This document shows, one piece after another, positions 16,852 through 26,110 of a stretch of DNA of 64,000 nucleotides. Source of the stretch: Sorangium aterium (GTDB lineage: Bacteria > Myxococcota_A > Polyangia > Polyangiales > Polyangiaceae). A program made the position numbers and the translations under genes. The stretch lies in NCBI RefSeq assembly GCF_028368935.1, contig NZ_JAQNDK010000003.1, positions 1,054,001-1,118,000 of the forward strand, written 5' to 3'. The stretch's first letter is position 1. The number at the start of each line of letters is the position of its first letter. Under the pieces are notes generated by a model that saw only the letters and a list, made by a program, of their open reading frames with translations, ran no database searches and had not been told where the DNA came from.

Positions 16852-19308
16852 ATGCAACGGGCTTCGGAGCGACGAGGTGCCGGCGGCGCGGGGGGCGGCG
16901 GGAGCGTCGGTTGCGGGGCGCGCGGCGCCGCCGCGGCGCTCGGGCTCGTGATCCTCGCGCTCTCGGCGTGCAGCGAGGGCGAAGGCGGGTATGCCGGGAC
17001 GACCGCGCGCGTCGGCAAGGACACAGAGACGCTCTACATCAACAACGGCAGCGAGCCCGAGTACCTGGATCCAGGGAAATCCAACGACTCGGCGAGCTCC
17101 ACGCTCGTGCAGCAGATGTTCGAGGGGCTGACGACCTACGGCGCCGGCGACCTCCGCCCGGTGCAGGGGGTCGCGACCCACTGGGAGCAGAGCGACGACA
17201 ACCGGCTCTTCCGGTTCCACCTGCGGCCGGAGGCGCGCTGGTCGGACGGCAAGCCGGTGACGGCGCACGACTTCGAGTACGCGTGGAAGCGGGTGCTGCG
17301 CCCCTCCACGGCCTCGCTCGCCGCGACGAACCTCTACGTCCTGAAGAACGGCGAGCTGTTCAGCCTCGGCAAGCTCAAGGCGCTGCGGGAGGCCGCGCCC
17401 CTCCGCGCGGCCCCCCGGCCCGACGCGCCGTCCGCGCTCGATCTGCCGAAGGGGGCGTTCGTCGTGGTGCTGGCGCGCTCGCCGATCCAGGTGGACACAG
17501 CGATCGCGCCCCTCGCGGCGCTGCCGGAGGGCTCCGCCGCCGTGACGTTCGCGAAGGGCGACGCGAAGGGCGGCGCAGGCGATCGGCTCTCGTTCGGCGC
17601 AGCGGGAGGCGGCTCAGCAGGAGGCGGCGCGGCAGGGGGCGACGCGGCCGCTGGCGGCGCGGCGCCGCTCGGCTCGGCGCCCGGCGGCGGCTGGCAGGGC
17701 GCCGTCGTCGACATCGTCCGCGTGGGCCCGCCGTGCAAGTGCAACGGCGCCGCCGACCGGTGGTTCGAGATCGAGCGGGGCGGCGCGCGCGGCTTCCTCC
17801 CGGGCTGCGCGCTCGTCCCCCCCGCGGGCAACGGCAACCCGGGCAAGGAGAGCGCGGGCGGCGCGCCGCGGTCGGAGGCGTACGCCGTCGTCACGCCGCA
17901 CACGAGCCTCCCCACGTACGAACCCGCGGCGCCGCCCTCCGGCAGCGCCGCGCAAGGCGACCCCCCCGTGGGCTTCGTGCCCGACGCGCTGCTCGTCGAG
18001 GACGACGGCGCTGTCGGCGTCCGGGCAACGGACGACCTGACGCTCGACGTGCAGCTGGAACAGCCCACGCCCTACTTCACCGATCTCACCAGCTACGTGA
18101 CGCTCTTCCCCGTGCGCAAGGACGTGATCGAGGCGTTCGAGAAGCGCGGCGAGCCCGAGCTCTGGTTCCGCCCCGAGAACATCGTGGTCAACGGCCCTTA
18201 CACGCTCGATGAGTGGAAGTTCCGTTACGAGATCACGATGAAGCGGAATCCGATGTACTGGAACCACGACAAGCTGAAGATCCACCGCGTCGTGTGGCTG
18301 GAGGTCGAGCTCTACAACGCCACGATGAACATCTACAAGGCGGGGGATCTCGACTACCTGGGCGACAACACCTCGCTGCCCGCCGAGCACATGGACTGGC
18401 TGTCGACCAAGCGGGATTTCCAGCGGTACCCGTACCTCTCCATCTACTGGTTCGAGTTCAACACGAAGAAGCCGCCGGTCGACGACGCCCGCGTCCGCTG
18501 GGCGCTCAACCTCGCGGTCGACAAGCGGCAGATCGTCGAGAAGGTCACGCGGGCGGGGCAGATGCCGGCCACGCACTACGTCCCGGACTACACAGGATCG
18601 GGCTATGACGAGGCGGTCGCCGAGGACAGGAAGCTCGGGGTCGATCCGTTCTCGTCGCCGGACGTCTCGTTCAACCCCGAGCGCGCCCGCGCGATGCTCG
18701 CCGAGGCGGGGTACGAGGTCGTCCGGGAGGGCGACGGGTACCGGGCGAAGAGCTTCCCGGCGCTCGAGCTCCTCTACAACACGAGCGAGGGCCACAAGCA
18801 GATCGCTGTCGCGGTCCAGGACATGTGGAAGCGTCACCTCGGCATCTCGGTCACGCTGCGGAACGAGGAGTGGAAGGTGATGCTCAAGAACGTGCGCGAC
18901 GGTCACTACCAGGTCGTGCGGTTCGGCTGGATCGGCGAGTACAACCACCCGGCGACGTGGCTCGGCACGCTGCTCTCGTACAGCCCGCAGAACCGGACCG
19001 GATGGGCCGACCAGGAGTTCGACGATCTGATGCGCGCCGCCGCGGCGACGGCCGATCCGAAGGAGAGCATCCGCGCGTTCCGCAAGGCGGAGAAGCGGGC
19101 CCTCGACGGCATGCCCAAGCTGCCGCTCTACTTCTACACGAAGTCGACGCTGGTGAAGCCGTGGGTCAAGGGGTTCAAGGGCAACTCGCGCGGCCTTCAG
19201 CTCGTCAAGTGGCTGTGGAACGACCCGAGCTGGCGCGACAACCCGTCGAACGAGACCGCGTCTCCGGAGCTCGAGTTCCCGACGCCGGGGCGGCTCGGCG
19301 CGCCCTGA
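16852..19308 (+). CDS. Oligopeptide-binding lipoprotein (SBP family 5) with large insertion, copy 1
   Basis: 818-residue ABC-type solute-binding lipoprotein of the OppA/DppA class. The lipobox is LALSAC (Cys40). The SBP_bac_5 fold begins with 'NNGSEPEYLDPGKSND' and 'LVQQMFEGLTTY', continues to 'FEYAWKRVLRPSTAS', and resumes at about 387 with 'VRATDDLTLDVQLEQPTPYF', where OppA proteins would continue directly. Between about 180 and 387 is an extra block of some 205 residues with Gly/Ala-rich linkers and strands resembling SH3-like modules ('PKGAFVVVL', 'RWFEIERGGARGFLPGC'). Later hallmarks include 'VRWALNLAVDKRQIVEKV' and 'WIGEYNHPATWLG'. ATG 16852 gives the signal peptide. The nearest permease genes are at 35.8 kb. 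Confidence 0.9.
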   Translation: MQRASERRGAGGAGGGGSVGCGARGAAAALGLVILALSACSEGEGGYAGTTARVGKDTETLYINNGSEPEYLDPGKSNDSASSTLVQQMFEGLTTYGAGDLRPVQGVATHWEQSDDNRLFRFHLRPEARWSDGKPVTAHDFEYAWKRVLRPSTASLAATNLYVLKNGELFSLGKLKALREAAPLRAAPRPDAPSALDLPKGAFVVVLARSPIQVDTAIAPLAALPEGSAAVTFAKGDAKGGAGDRLSFGAAGGGSAGGGAAGGDAAAGGAAPLGSAPGGGWQGAVVDIVRVGPPCKCNGAADRWFEIERGGARGFLPGCALVPPAGNGNPGKESAGGAPRSEAYAVVTPHTSLPTYEPAAPPSGSAAQGDPPVGFVPDALLVEDDGAVGVRATDDLTLDVQLEQPTPYFTDLTSYVTLFPVRKDVIEAFEKRGEPELWFRPENIVVNGPYTLDEWKFRYEITMKRNPMYWNHDKLKIHRVVWLEVELYNATMNIYKAGDLDYLGDNTSLPAEHMDWLSTKRDFQRYPYLSIYWFEFNTKKPPVDDARVRWALNLAVDKRQIVEKVTRAGQMPATHYVPDYTGSGYDEAVAEDRKLGVDPFSSPDVSFNPERARAMLAEAGYEVVREGDGYRAKSFPALELLYNTSEGHKQIAVAVQDMWKRHLGISVTLRNEEWKVMLKNVRDGHYQVVRFGWIGEYNHPATWLGTLLSYSPQNRTGWADQEFDDLMRAAAATADPKESIRAFRKAEKRALDGMPKLPLYFYTKSTLVKPWVKGFKGNSRGLQLVKWLWNDPSWRDNPSNETASPELEFPTPGRLGAP

Positions 19309-19341
19309 CGTGGACTGACGTGGCGGACGTGCCCTGACGTG
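19306..19341. repeat. Clustered TGACGTG direct repeats between peptide-binding gene and galE
   Basis: Three exact TGACGTG copies (19306-19312, 19317-19323, 19335-19341) plus one variant GGACGTG (19325-19331). The first overlaps the stop codon of the binding-protein gene. They could be an operator upstream of galE or simple local duplication. Confidence 0.55.
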
Positions 19342-19446
19342 ACTGCGGCGCCGGGCCGGCCGCGCCCTGAGGTCCCCGTTGACGCGGCGGCCTGTGCCGT
19401 GGCCTCATCGACGCGAGCGCGGTACAGACCCTCTCGGGAGAACGAC

Positions 19447-20463
19447 ATGAGCAAGACGATCCTGGTCACCGGAGGCGCGGGCTACATCGGCTCGCACACC
19501 TGCGTGGAGCTCCTCCACGCGGGCTACCGGGTGGTGATCCTCGACAACCTCTGCAACAGCCGCAAGGCGGCGGTGGAGCGGGTGGAGCGGATCGCCGGGA
19601 AGCCGGTGACATTCATCCAGGGCGACATCCGCGACGCGGCGCTCCTGGATCGGCTGCTCACCGAGCACCCGATCGACGCGACGATCCACTTCGCGGGGCT
19701 GAAGGCCGTCGGCGAGTCGGTCGAGAAGCCGCTCTCGTACTACGAGAACAACGTCGCGGGGACCGTGTGCCTGCTCAAGGCGCTCGACGCGCGGGGCGCG
19801 CGAAAGCTGGTGTTCAGCTCGTCCGCCACCGTCTACGGCGATCCCGAGCGCGTGCCGCTCGACGAGGGGAGCCGGCTCGGGCCGACCAACCCCTACGGGC
19901 AGTCCAAGTTCATGGTGGAGCAGATCCTCCGCGACGTGGCGGCCACCGGGGGCTGGTCGCTCGGGTCGCTGCGCTACTTCAACCCCGTGGGCGCCCACGA
20001 GAGCGGGCTCATCGGGGAGGATCCGAACGGGATCCCGAACAACCTCACGCCGTTCATCACCCAGGTCCTCGTGGGGCGGCGCGACAAGCTCCGGGTGTTC
20101 GGGGGCGACTGGCCGACGCCGGACGGCACCGGCGTGCGCGACTACATCCACGTGGTCGACCTCGCGCTCGGGCACCTCGCCGCCCTGAACCGCATCTTCA
20201 CCGTCGGCGATAGCTTCACCGTCAACCTCGGCACCGGGCGGGGACACTCCGTGCTGGAGATGGTCGCCGCGTTCGAGAAGGTCAGCGGGAGGCGCGTCGC
20301 CCACGAGATCGTGGCGCGCCGCCCCGGGGACGTTGCCTCGGTGTACGCGGATCCGGCGCGCGCGGTGAAGCTCCTCGGCTGGCGCGCGGAGCGAGATCTC
20401 GAGACCATGTGCCGCGACAGCTGGCGCTGGCAGGAGCAGAACCCGAAGGGGTTCGCCGATTAG
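19447..20463 (+). CDS. galE: UDP-glucose 4-epimerase
   Basis: 338-residue extended SDR enzyme that interconverts UDP-glucose and UDP-galactose in the Leloir pathway, supplying galactosyl units for exopolysaccharide or lipopolysaccharide. It has the NAD-binding loop GGAGYIGSH (9-17), the 'ILDNLCNS' specificity strand (31-38), Ser in FSSSATVYG (near 124-126), and catalytic Tyr150/Lys154 in NPYGQSK. Length equals that of E. coli GalE. The ATG at 19447 is preceded by CGGGAG. It is sandwiched between two homologous peptide-binding proteins, 138 bases after the first and 19 bases before the second, so it is probably cotranscribed with the second. The link between galactose metabolism and peptide uptake is not obvious. 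Confidence 0.96.
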   Translation: MSKTILVTGGAGYIGSHTCVELLHAGYRVVILDNLCNSRKAAVERVERIAGKPVTFIQGDIRDAALLDRLLTEHPIDATIHFAGLKAVGESVEKPLSYYENNVAGTVCLLKALDARGARKLVFSSSATVYGDPERVPLDEGSRLGPTNPYGQSKFMVEQILRDVAATGGWSLGSLRYFNPVGAHESGLIGEDPNGIPNNLTPFITQVLVGRRDKLRVFGGDWPTPDGTGVRDYIHVVDLALGHLAALNRIFTVGDSFTVNLGTGRGHSVLEMVAAFEKVSGRRVAHEIVARRPGDVASVYADPARAVKLLGWRAERDLETMCRDSWRWQEQNPKGFAD

Positions 20464-20482
20464 GGCCGCGGATCTATCCCTT

Positions 20483-22798
20483 GTGCCCTCGCGCCGCTGC
20501 GGCGCGCTGCTGCTCGCAGCCCTCTCGTGCCCGCTCGCGGCCTGCGCGGGCGAGGCCGAGGGCTACGTCGGGACGACGGCGCGCGTCGGCAAGGACGTCA
20601 CGACCTTCTACGTCAACAACGCCGACGAGCCGGAGTACCTCGATCCCGGCAAGGCCGCCGACACGGTGAGCATGACGCTGCTCCACCAGATGTTCGAGGG
20701 GCTGACCAGCTACGCGCCTGGCGATCTCCACGCGGCGCAGGGGGTCGCGACGCGCTGGGAGCGCAGCGACGACAACCGGTTCTTCCGGTTCCACCTGCGG
20801 CCGGAGGCGCGCTGGTCCGACGGCAAACCGGTGACGGCGCACGACTTCGAGTACGCGTGGAAGCGGGTGCTGCGCCCCTCCACGGCCTCGCTCGCCGCGA
20901 CGAACCTGCACGTCCTGAAGAACGGCGAGCTGTTCAACCTGGGCAAGCTGAAGGCGCTGCGCGAGGACGCGACGCTGCGCCGCGCGCCTCGGCCCGACGC
21001 GCCGCCCGCGCTGTCGTTGCCGCGGGGCGCGTTCGTCGTCGTGCTCGGCCAGTCGCCCGCCCGGGTGACGTCGGCGGTGGCGCCCCTCGCGGCGCCGCCT
21101 CCCGGGGTGACCTCGGTGACGTACGCCGAGCCCGACGAGGCGACCGGCGTTGGCGAGCGGCTCTCGTTCGACGCGGCCGGCGCGGCCCCGCCGCCCGCGC
21201 CGCGCGACGCCACCCCTGGCGGCGGGTGGCGGGGCGCCGAGGTCGCCCTCCTCGCGGCCGGTCCGCCGGTCGCTTGCAACGGCGCGGCCGACCGCTGGTT
21301 CGAGATCGAGGGGCCAGCGGGCCGCGGCTTCCTCCCGGGCTGCCTGCTCGCCCCCGTGGACGCCGCCGCCTACGCGCTGGTCGCGCCCCACGCGGATCTC
21401 CCCACGTACGACCCCGCCGCGCCTCGGCGCGACGCGCCTCCTTCCGGCTCCGGCGGGGCGACCGGCTTCGTCGCCTCGTCGTCGCTCGTGGAGGACGACG
21501 CCGCCGTGGGCGTGCGGGCCCGCGACGACCTGACCCTCGACGTCGAGCTCGAGAAGCCGACCCCGTACTTCACCGATCTCACGAGCTTCGTCACCCTGTT
21601 CCCGGTGCGCCGCGACGTCGTCGAGCCGTTCGAGGCGCGCGGCGAGCCGGAGCTCTGGTTTCGCCCCGAGAACATCGTGGTCAACGGGCCTTATCGGCTC
21701 GACGAGTGGAAGTTCCGGTACGAGATCACGATGGACCGGAACCCTTTGTACTGGGGCCATGACGCGCTCCGGATCCACCGGATCGTCTGGATGGAGATCG
21801 CCCAGTACAACGCCACCCTGCAGCTCTACAAGGCGGGGGACATCGACTACCTGGGAGACAACTGCGAGCTCCCTTATGACCACCTCGGCTGGCTGTCCGG
21901 GAAGAAGGATCTCCGGCGCACCGAGTTCCTCTCCACGGTGTATTACGAGCTCAACACGAGGAAGCCGCCGGTCGACGATCCGCGCGTCCGGTGGGCGCTG
22001 AACCTCGCGATCGACAAGCGGGAGCTCGTCGAGAAGATCACGCGGCTCGGGAAGCCGGCGACCCACTACGTGCCCGACATCACCGGATCTGGCTATGCCG
22101 AGCAGGCGGCGGAGGACAGGGCGCGCGGCGCGGATCCGTTCTCGAGCCCCGAGGTCGGCCACGACCCGGCGCGCGCCCGCGCGCTGCTCGCCGAGGCGGG
22201 GTACGAGGTCGTCCGCGAGGGAGACGAGCTGCGGGCGAAGGGGTTTCCGCCGCTCGAGATCCTCTACAACACGGGGGAGGGGCACGCGCAGGTCGCCGTG
22301 GCCATCCAGGACATGTGGAAGCGCCACCTCGGGGTCTCCGCGGCGCTGCGGAGCGAGGAGTGGCGCGTGATGCTCAAGGACCTCCGTGACGGCAACTTCC
22401 AGGTGATCCGGCTGGGCTGGCTGGCCGACTACAACCATCCGCAGACGTGGCTCGGGACGTTCCTGTCCCAGAGCCCCCAGAACCGGAGCGGCTGGGCGGA
22501 CGCGGAGTTCGACAAGGCGGTCGCCGAGGCGGCCGCGACGGCCGATCTCGGGGAGAGCATCCGGCGCTTCCGGGCGGCCGAGCGGCGGGCGCTCGACGGG
22601 ATGTGCAGGATACCGCTCTACTTCGAGGAGAAGCCGACCCTGGTGAAGCCGTGGGTGAGGGGGTACATCCCCAACGCGCGGAACACGCAGCTCATCAAAT
22701 GGCTCTGGATCGACCCGGACTGGCAGAAGGGGCCGGCCGGAGAGCCGCCGCCCGTGCTGGAGCTGCCGCCGCCGGGGCGGCTGGGCGGGGGGCAGTGA
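20483..22798 (+). CDS. Oligopeptide-binding lipoprotein (SBP family 5) with large insertion, copy 2
   Basis: 771-residue paralog of the protein at 16852, colinear over its whole length; long stretches are identical (for example 'FEYAWKRVLRPSTASLAATN'). The GTG start at 20483 gives MPSRRCGALL and the lipobox PLAAC (Cys21). It carries the same insertion, about 185 residues here (roughly 158-345), with matching 'RWFEIEGPAGRGFLPGC'. The fold then resumes at 'VRARDDLTLDVELEKPTPYF' and contains 'WLADYNHPQTWLG' and 'FEEKPTLVKPWVRGY'. The shorter Gly/Ala linker accounts for most of the length difference. It begins 19 bases after galE. Two diverged copies suggest different peptide specificities feeding one permease. 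Confidence 0.9.
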   Translation: MPSRRCGALLLAALSCPLAACAGEAEGYVGTTARVGKDVTTFYVNNADEPEYLDPGKAADTVSMTLLHQMFEGLTSYAPGDLHAAQGVATRWERSDDNRFFRFHLRPEARWSDGKPVTAHDFEYAWKRVLRPSTASLAATNLHVLKNGELFNLGKLKALREDATLRRAPRPDAPPALSLPRGAFVVVLGQSPARVTSAVAPLAAPPPGVTSVTYAEPDEATGVGERLSFDAAGAAPPPAPRDATPGGGWRGAEVALLAAGPPVACNGAADRWFEIEGPAGRGFLPGCLLAPVDAAAYALVAPHADLPTYDPAAPRRDAPPSGSGGATGFVASSSLVEDDAAVGVRARDDLTLDVELEKPTPYFTDLTSFVTLFPVRRDVVEPFEARGEPELWFRPENIVVNGPYRLDEWKFRYEITMDRNPLYWGHDALRIHRIVWMEIAQYNATLQLYKAGDIDYLGDNCELPYDHLGWLSGKKDLRRTEFLSTVYYELNTRKPPVDDPRVRWALNLAIDKRELVEKITRLGKPATHYVPDITGSGYAEQAAEDRARGADPFSSPEVGHDPARARALLAEAGYEVVREGDELRAKGFPPLEILYNTGEGHAQVAVAIQDMWKRHLGVSAALRSEEWRVMLKDLRDGNFQVIRLGWLADYNHPQTWLGTFLSQSPQNRSGWADAEFDKAVAEAAATADLGESIRRFRAAERRALDGMCRIPLYFEEKPTLVKPWVRGYIPNARNTQLIKWLWIDPDWQKGPAGEPPPVLELPPPGRLGGGQ

Positions 22799-22803
22799 GC
22801 GAT

Positions 22804-22838
22804 CCCGGCGCGCCCCCCTTGAAGTAGCGGCGGGCCGG
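22804..22838. terminator. Hairpin between convergent genes, likely terminator
   Basis: CCCGGCGCGCC (22804-22814) pairs with GGCGGGCCGGG (22828-22838) with one mismatch and a 13-base loop, in the 44-base gap between the peptide-binding gene and the convergent hydrolase. Confidence 0.5.
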
Positions 22839-22842
22839 GCGC

Positions 22843-23436
22843 TCAGCGCTCCAGCAGCTCTGCCACCGAGTCGAGCACCCGCCGGTCCGAGAGCATCCAG
22901 CGGTGCAGCGCGACCGGCACGGCGCGCGTTGTGCGGGCGCCGGGGAGCTCGCTGGAGCGGGCGGGGACGATCATCACGTCGAAAGGCGTGTAGAGCACGT
23001 GCACCTCGACCGGGCCCCAGGGATCCGGGTCCGCAGCGAGGTCGCGCAGAAGAGGGCTGCCCGGGCGCATCTGCTGCACGCCCTCGTGGGGCAGCCACAT
23101 GGCGTTGAGCGTGCCGCGGTGCGGGCCCGAGATGGAGACGAAGCGCCGGACGCGCGCGCGGCCGCGGCCGCGCTGGATGTAAAAGCGTGTCACAAGGGCG
23201 CCCATGCTGAAGCCGACCACGTCCACCGCCCCGCAGGGCGCCCCGGCGAGCGTGGACTCCACGGCGGCGTCGAGCTGGGCGGCGAGGCGCTCGATGGACG
23301 CACGGCCGTCGTTGGGGACGAGATCGAAGGCGCGGGCGCGATCGACGCCGCGAGCCGCAAGCCCGGCGCGCAGGCAGTCGATGCGCGCCGCCGAATCCCA
23401 GATGCCGTGCACCAGCAGGACGGGCGGCTTGCTCAT
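22843..23436 (-). CDS. Alpha/beta-hydrolase, triacylglycerol lipase-like
   Basis: 197-residue alpha/beta-hydrolase. It has the oxyanion-hole motif 'PVLLVHGIWDS' at the start, the nucleophile elbow GFSMG with Ser77, 'VSISGPHRGT' as in bacterial lipases of the LipA/EstA type, and a late His in 'VALHRWMLSD' as the probable catalytic base. No signal peptide is evident, so it may be cytoplasmic. ATG 23436 (MSKPPVLLVHG) was preferred over a TTG twelve codons earlier. Substrate is unknown; carboxylic esters or lipids are expected for the family. Confidence 0.8.
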   Translation of the reverse strand: MSKPPVLLVHGIWDSAARIDCLRAGLAARGVDRARAFDLVPNDGRASIERLAAQLDAAVESTLAGAPCGAVDVVGFSMGALVTRFYIQRGRGRARVRRFVSISGPHRGTLNAMWLPHEGVQQMRPGSPLLRDLAADPDPWGPVEVHVLYTPFDVMIVPARSSELPGARTTRAVPVALHRWMLSDRRVLDSVAELLER

Positions 23437-23689
23437 GTCGTCGAGGAGTACGGCGCGGGCGGGCGCCGTCAAGGCCGCGCGACCGCAGAAGCGCGCGTAA
23501 CTCGGCGTAGCCTGCGGGCGGTGCGGGTCGAAATGACAGGATCCAGACCCGGGACGCCCTTCGCGGCGCCAGCCGATTCGCCTGCTTCGGCGGGCGCCAG
23601 GTCAACAAGGGAAGGACCCACCGAGACGGCATCTCGGCGGTTCACGGGCGATCGTGGCGACGACGGCCAGGCCCGGGTAGATTCGCGCG

Positions 23690-26083
23690 ATGCACCTCAC
23701 CGACGCCTCGATCGGCGCGACTCACGTGCTCCTCTCCGGCGCCCGCGCCGCGATCGAGATCCGCTGTCCAGGCCCCGGCGTCCTGCGTGTGCGCCACGCC
23801 CCCTCGTCCGCCGTGACGAGCTTCACGCACCCCGAGCTGCCTCCCAAGCGCTCCTTCGCTGTGGTGGCCGAAGGCGCGTTGCCGCTCTCCGCCCGTCGCG
23901 AGGGCGACGCGCTCCACGTGAGCGCCGACGACGTCTCTCTCGAGGTATCGCTCACCTCGGGCACATGGATCTTCAGCGACGGACAGGGCCGCATCCAGGC
24001 GCGGTGCGAGGCGGTCTCCGGAGAGGTCCGGCCGGCGTTCCCCGTGGACGAGCTCCGCTCCCGGCTCTCGCTCGCGGCGCCGCCGGGCGAGGCCTACCTC
24101 GGGTTCGGCGAGAAGGTCGGCCCGCTCGACAAGCGCGGCCTGCGATTCACCTTCTGGAACACCGATGCTTTTCCGCCGCACGTGGAGTCCGACCCGCTCT
24201 ACGCCTCGATTCCTTTCTTCATCGCCCTCCGCGGCGGGGTGGCCTGGGGCCTCTTCCTCGACGAGCCGTGGCGCTCGGAGGTCGATATCGCCCTCGACGA
24301 TCCCACGCGCATCGAATGGGAGTCGCGGGGCCCCGAGCTCGACGTCTACCTCCTGGCCGGCCCGCACCCGGCCGACGTCCTGAGGCGCTACGCCGCGCTC
24401 ACCGGGCGCCCGGCCATGCCGCCCCTCTGGAGCCTCGGGGCGCACCAGTCGCGCTGGGGCTACGAGACCGAGGACGACGTGCGCGGCGTCGTCCGCGGCT
24501 ACCGATCGCGCGGCCTCCCGCTCGACGTTGTTCACCTCGATATCGATTACATGGATGCTTATCGGGTCTGGACCTGGGACCGCTCTCGCTTCCCCGACCC
24601 GGCGCGGCTCGCGCGCGAGCTCGCGGCCGAGGGCGTCAGGCTGGTGACGATCGTCGATCCGGGGATCAAGGCCGATGAGGGATATGCCGTCTACGAGGAG
24701 GCGAGAGAGAGAGACTACCTCGTCCGGCTGCCTCGCGGCGGCCCCCTCGTGGGAGAGGTCTGGCCCGACCCGGCGGTCTTCCCGGATCTCACACGCGAGG
24801 AGGTGCAGCGCTGGTGGGGCGATCTGCAGAAGCCCTTCGTCGACGCGGGCATCGCCGGCATCTGGAACGACATGAACGAGCCTGCGTGCTTCTCCGTCCG
24901 CCCGGACAGGGGCCTGCCGGCGCCGAGCGGCGGGCGCACCGCGGGCCTCGGCCCCATCGAGGGCAGCACGCTCCCCGACGACGCGCGCCACGGCGCCCGG
25001 CGCCACCTCGAGGTCCACAACGTCTACGGACTCGGCATGTCGCGCGCCGCCCACGAGGGCCTCGCGCGCCACGCGCCGGGGCGGCGCCCCTTCGTGCTGA
25101 CGCGCGCCGCCTTCGCCGGCATCCAGCGCTACGCCGCTGTGTGGACGGGCGATTTCGCCAGCAACTTCACGCACCTGGAGGCGTCCATCCCGATGCTGAT
25201 CGGCCTCGGCCTCTCGGGCGTGCCGTTCGTGGGCGCGGACATCCCGGGCTTCACGGGGCGCGCGAACGGCGAGCTGCTCGTGCGCTGGATGCAGGCGGGG
25301 CTGTTCTATCCGCTGATGCGCAACCACGCGGCGAGGGGCAGGCCGGCGCAGGAGCCCTGGCGCTTCGGCGAGCCGTACCTCGGCCTCGCGCGCGCGGCGC
25401 TCGAGCGGCGCTACCGGCTCCTGCCGACCCTGTACACGCTCATGCACGAGGCGGCGGAGACGGGGATACCCGTCCTGCGGCCGCTGTCCTTCGCGGCGCC
25501 GGACGACCCCGAGGCGCTCCACGCCTCCGATCAGCTCCTGTTCGGCGGCGATCTGCTCGTGGCGCCCGTGGTGCGGCCAGGGCAGTCGAAGCGGCTGGCG
25601 TACCTGCCCGCCGGCGCATGGATGGATTTCGCCAACCTGGAGCGCGCGGGGAGCGTGGATCAGGGCGGGCGCCACGTGATCGCCGATGCGCCGCTCGGCG
25701 TGGTCCCCGTGTGGCTGCGCGCCGGAGGCGCGGTGGCGCTCACCGCGCCTCGGATGCACACGACGAGCGCCAGCTGGGAGGAGATCACGTGGCACGTCCA
25801 CGCGGCGGAGCGCGTGAGCGGCCGCCTAGTCGAGGACGAGGGCGACGGCCACGGCGCGTCGCGCGTCACGCGGCTCGAGGGCGGCCTCGACGGCGCCGCG
25901 TTCGCGCTCGAGCGCAGCGCGACGGGCGATCTGCCGCTGGCGCGCGAGGTGGAGGTTATCCGCGTCCACGGCGTGCCGGCGCCGCGCTCCGTGGTCGGGG
26001 CCAGGTCGCACCGCGCGATCGACGGGGGCGTCGAGATCGAGGTCGCGGCCGACTGGCAGCGGATCGAGCTCCAGCTGTCCTGA
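23690..26083 (+). CDS. Glycoside hydrolase family 31 alpha-glucosidase-like enzyme
   Basis: 797-residue retaining glycosidase of GH31. Order: N-terminal beta-sandwich (1-210, with 'YLGFGEKVGPLDKRG' and 'FWNTDAF', the typical GH31 lead-in), (beta/alpha)8 barrel (about 230-590), then C-terminal beta-domains. The catalytic nucleophile is Asp394 in GIWNDMNEPA. The likely acid/base is Asp488 in WTGDFASNF. 'VHLDIDYMDAYRVWTWD' and 'RNHAARGRPAQEPW' are further GH31 hallmarks. There is no signal peptide, so the substrate (probably alpha-linked glucose or xylose oligomers) is met in the cytoplasm. It precedes a convergent LysR gene and is not in an evident sugar operon. Confidence 0.92.
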   Translation: MHLTDASIGATHVLLSGARAAIEIRCPGPGVLRVRHAPSSAVTSFTHPELPPKRSFAVVAEGALPLSARREGDALHVSADDVSLEVSLTSGTWIFSDGQGRIQARCEAVSGEVRPAFPVDELRSRLSLAAPPGEAYLGFGEKVGPLDKRGLRFTFWNTDAFPPHVESDPLYASIPFFIALRGGVAWGLFLDEPWRSEVDIALDDPTRIEWESRGPELDVYLLAGPHPADVLRRYAALTGRPAMPPLWSLGAHQSRWGYETEDDVRGVVRGYRSRGLPLDVVHLDIDYMDAYRVWTWDRSRFPDPARLARELAAEGVRLVTIVDPGIKADEGYAVYEEARERDYLVRLPRGGPLVGEVWPDPAVFPDLTREEVQRWWGDLQKPFVDAGIAGIWNDMNEPACFSVRPDRGLPAPSGGRTAGLGPIEGSTLPDDARHGARRHLEVHNVYGLGMSRAAHEGLARHAPGRRPFVLTRAAFAGIQRYAAVWTGDFASNFTHLEASIPMLIGLGLSGVPFVGADIPGFTGRANGELLVRWMQAGLFYPLMRNHAARGRPAQEPWRFGEPYLGLARAALERRYRLLPTLYTLMHEAAETGIPVLRPLSFAAPDDPEALHASDQLLFGGDLLVAPVVRPGQSKRLAYLPAGAWMDFANLERAGSVDQGGRHVIADAPLGVVPVWLRAGGAVALTAPRMHTTSASWEEITWHVHAAERVSGRLVEDEGDGHGASRVTRLEGGLDGAAFALERSATGDLPLAREVEVIRVHGVPAPRSVVGARSHRAIDGGVEIEVAADWQRIELQLS

Positions 26084-26084
26084 T

Positions 26085-26099
26085 CGCGGCAGCGCCGCG
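26085..26099. terminator. Short hairpin between convergent genes
   Basis: CGCGGC (26085-26090) and GCCGCG (26094-26099) with a 3-base loop, directly after the GH31 stop and before the convergent LysR stop. Small and without T-tract. Confidence 0.35.
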
Positions 26100-26110
26100 C
26101 GCCGGGGCGG

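Noticed and set aside
20474-23632. A 1052-codon minus-strand frame opposite the second peptide-binding gene and hydrolase
   Set aside because: Overlaps two well-supported genes and shows Arg-rich antisense composition only.
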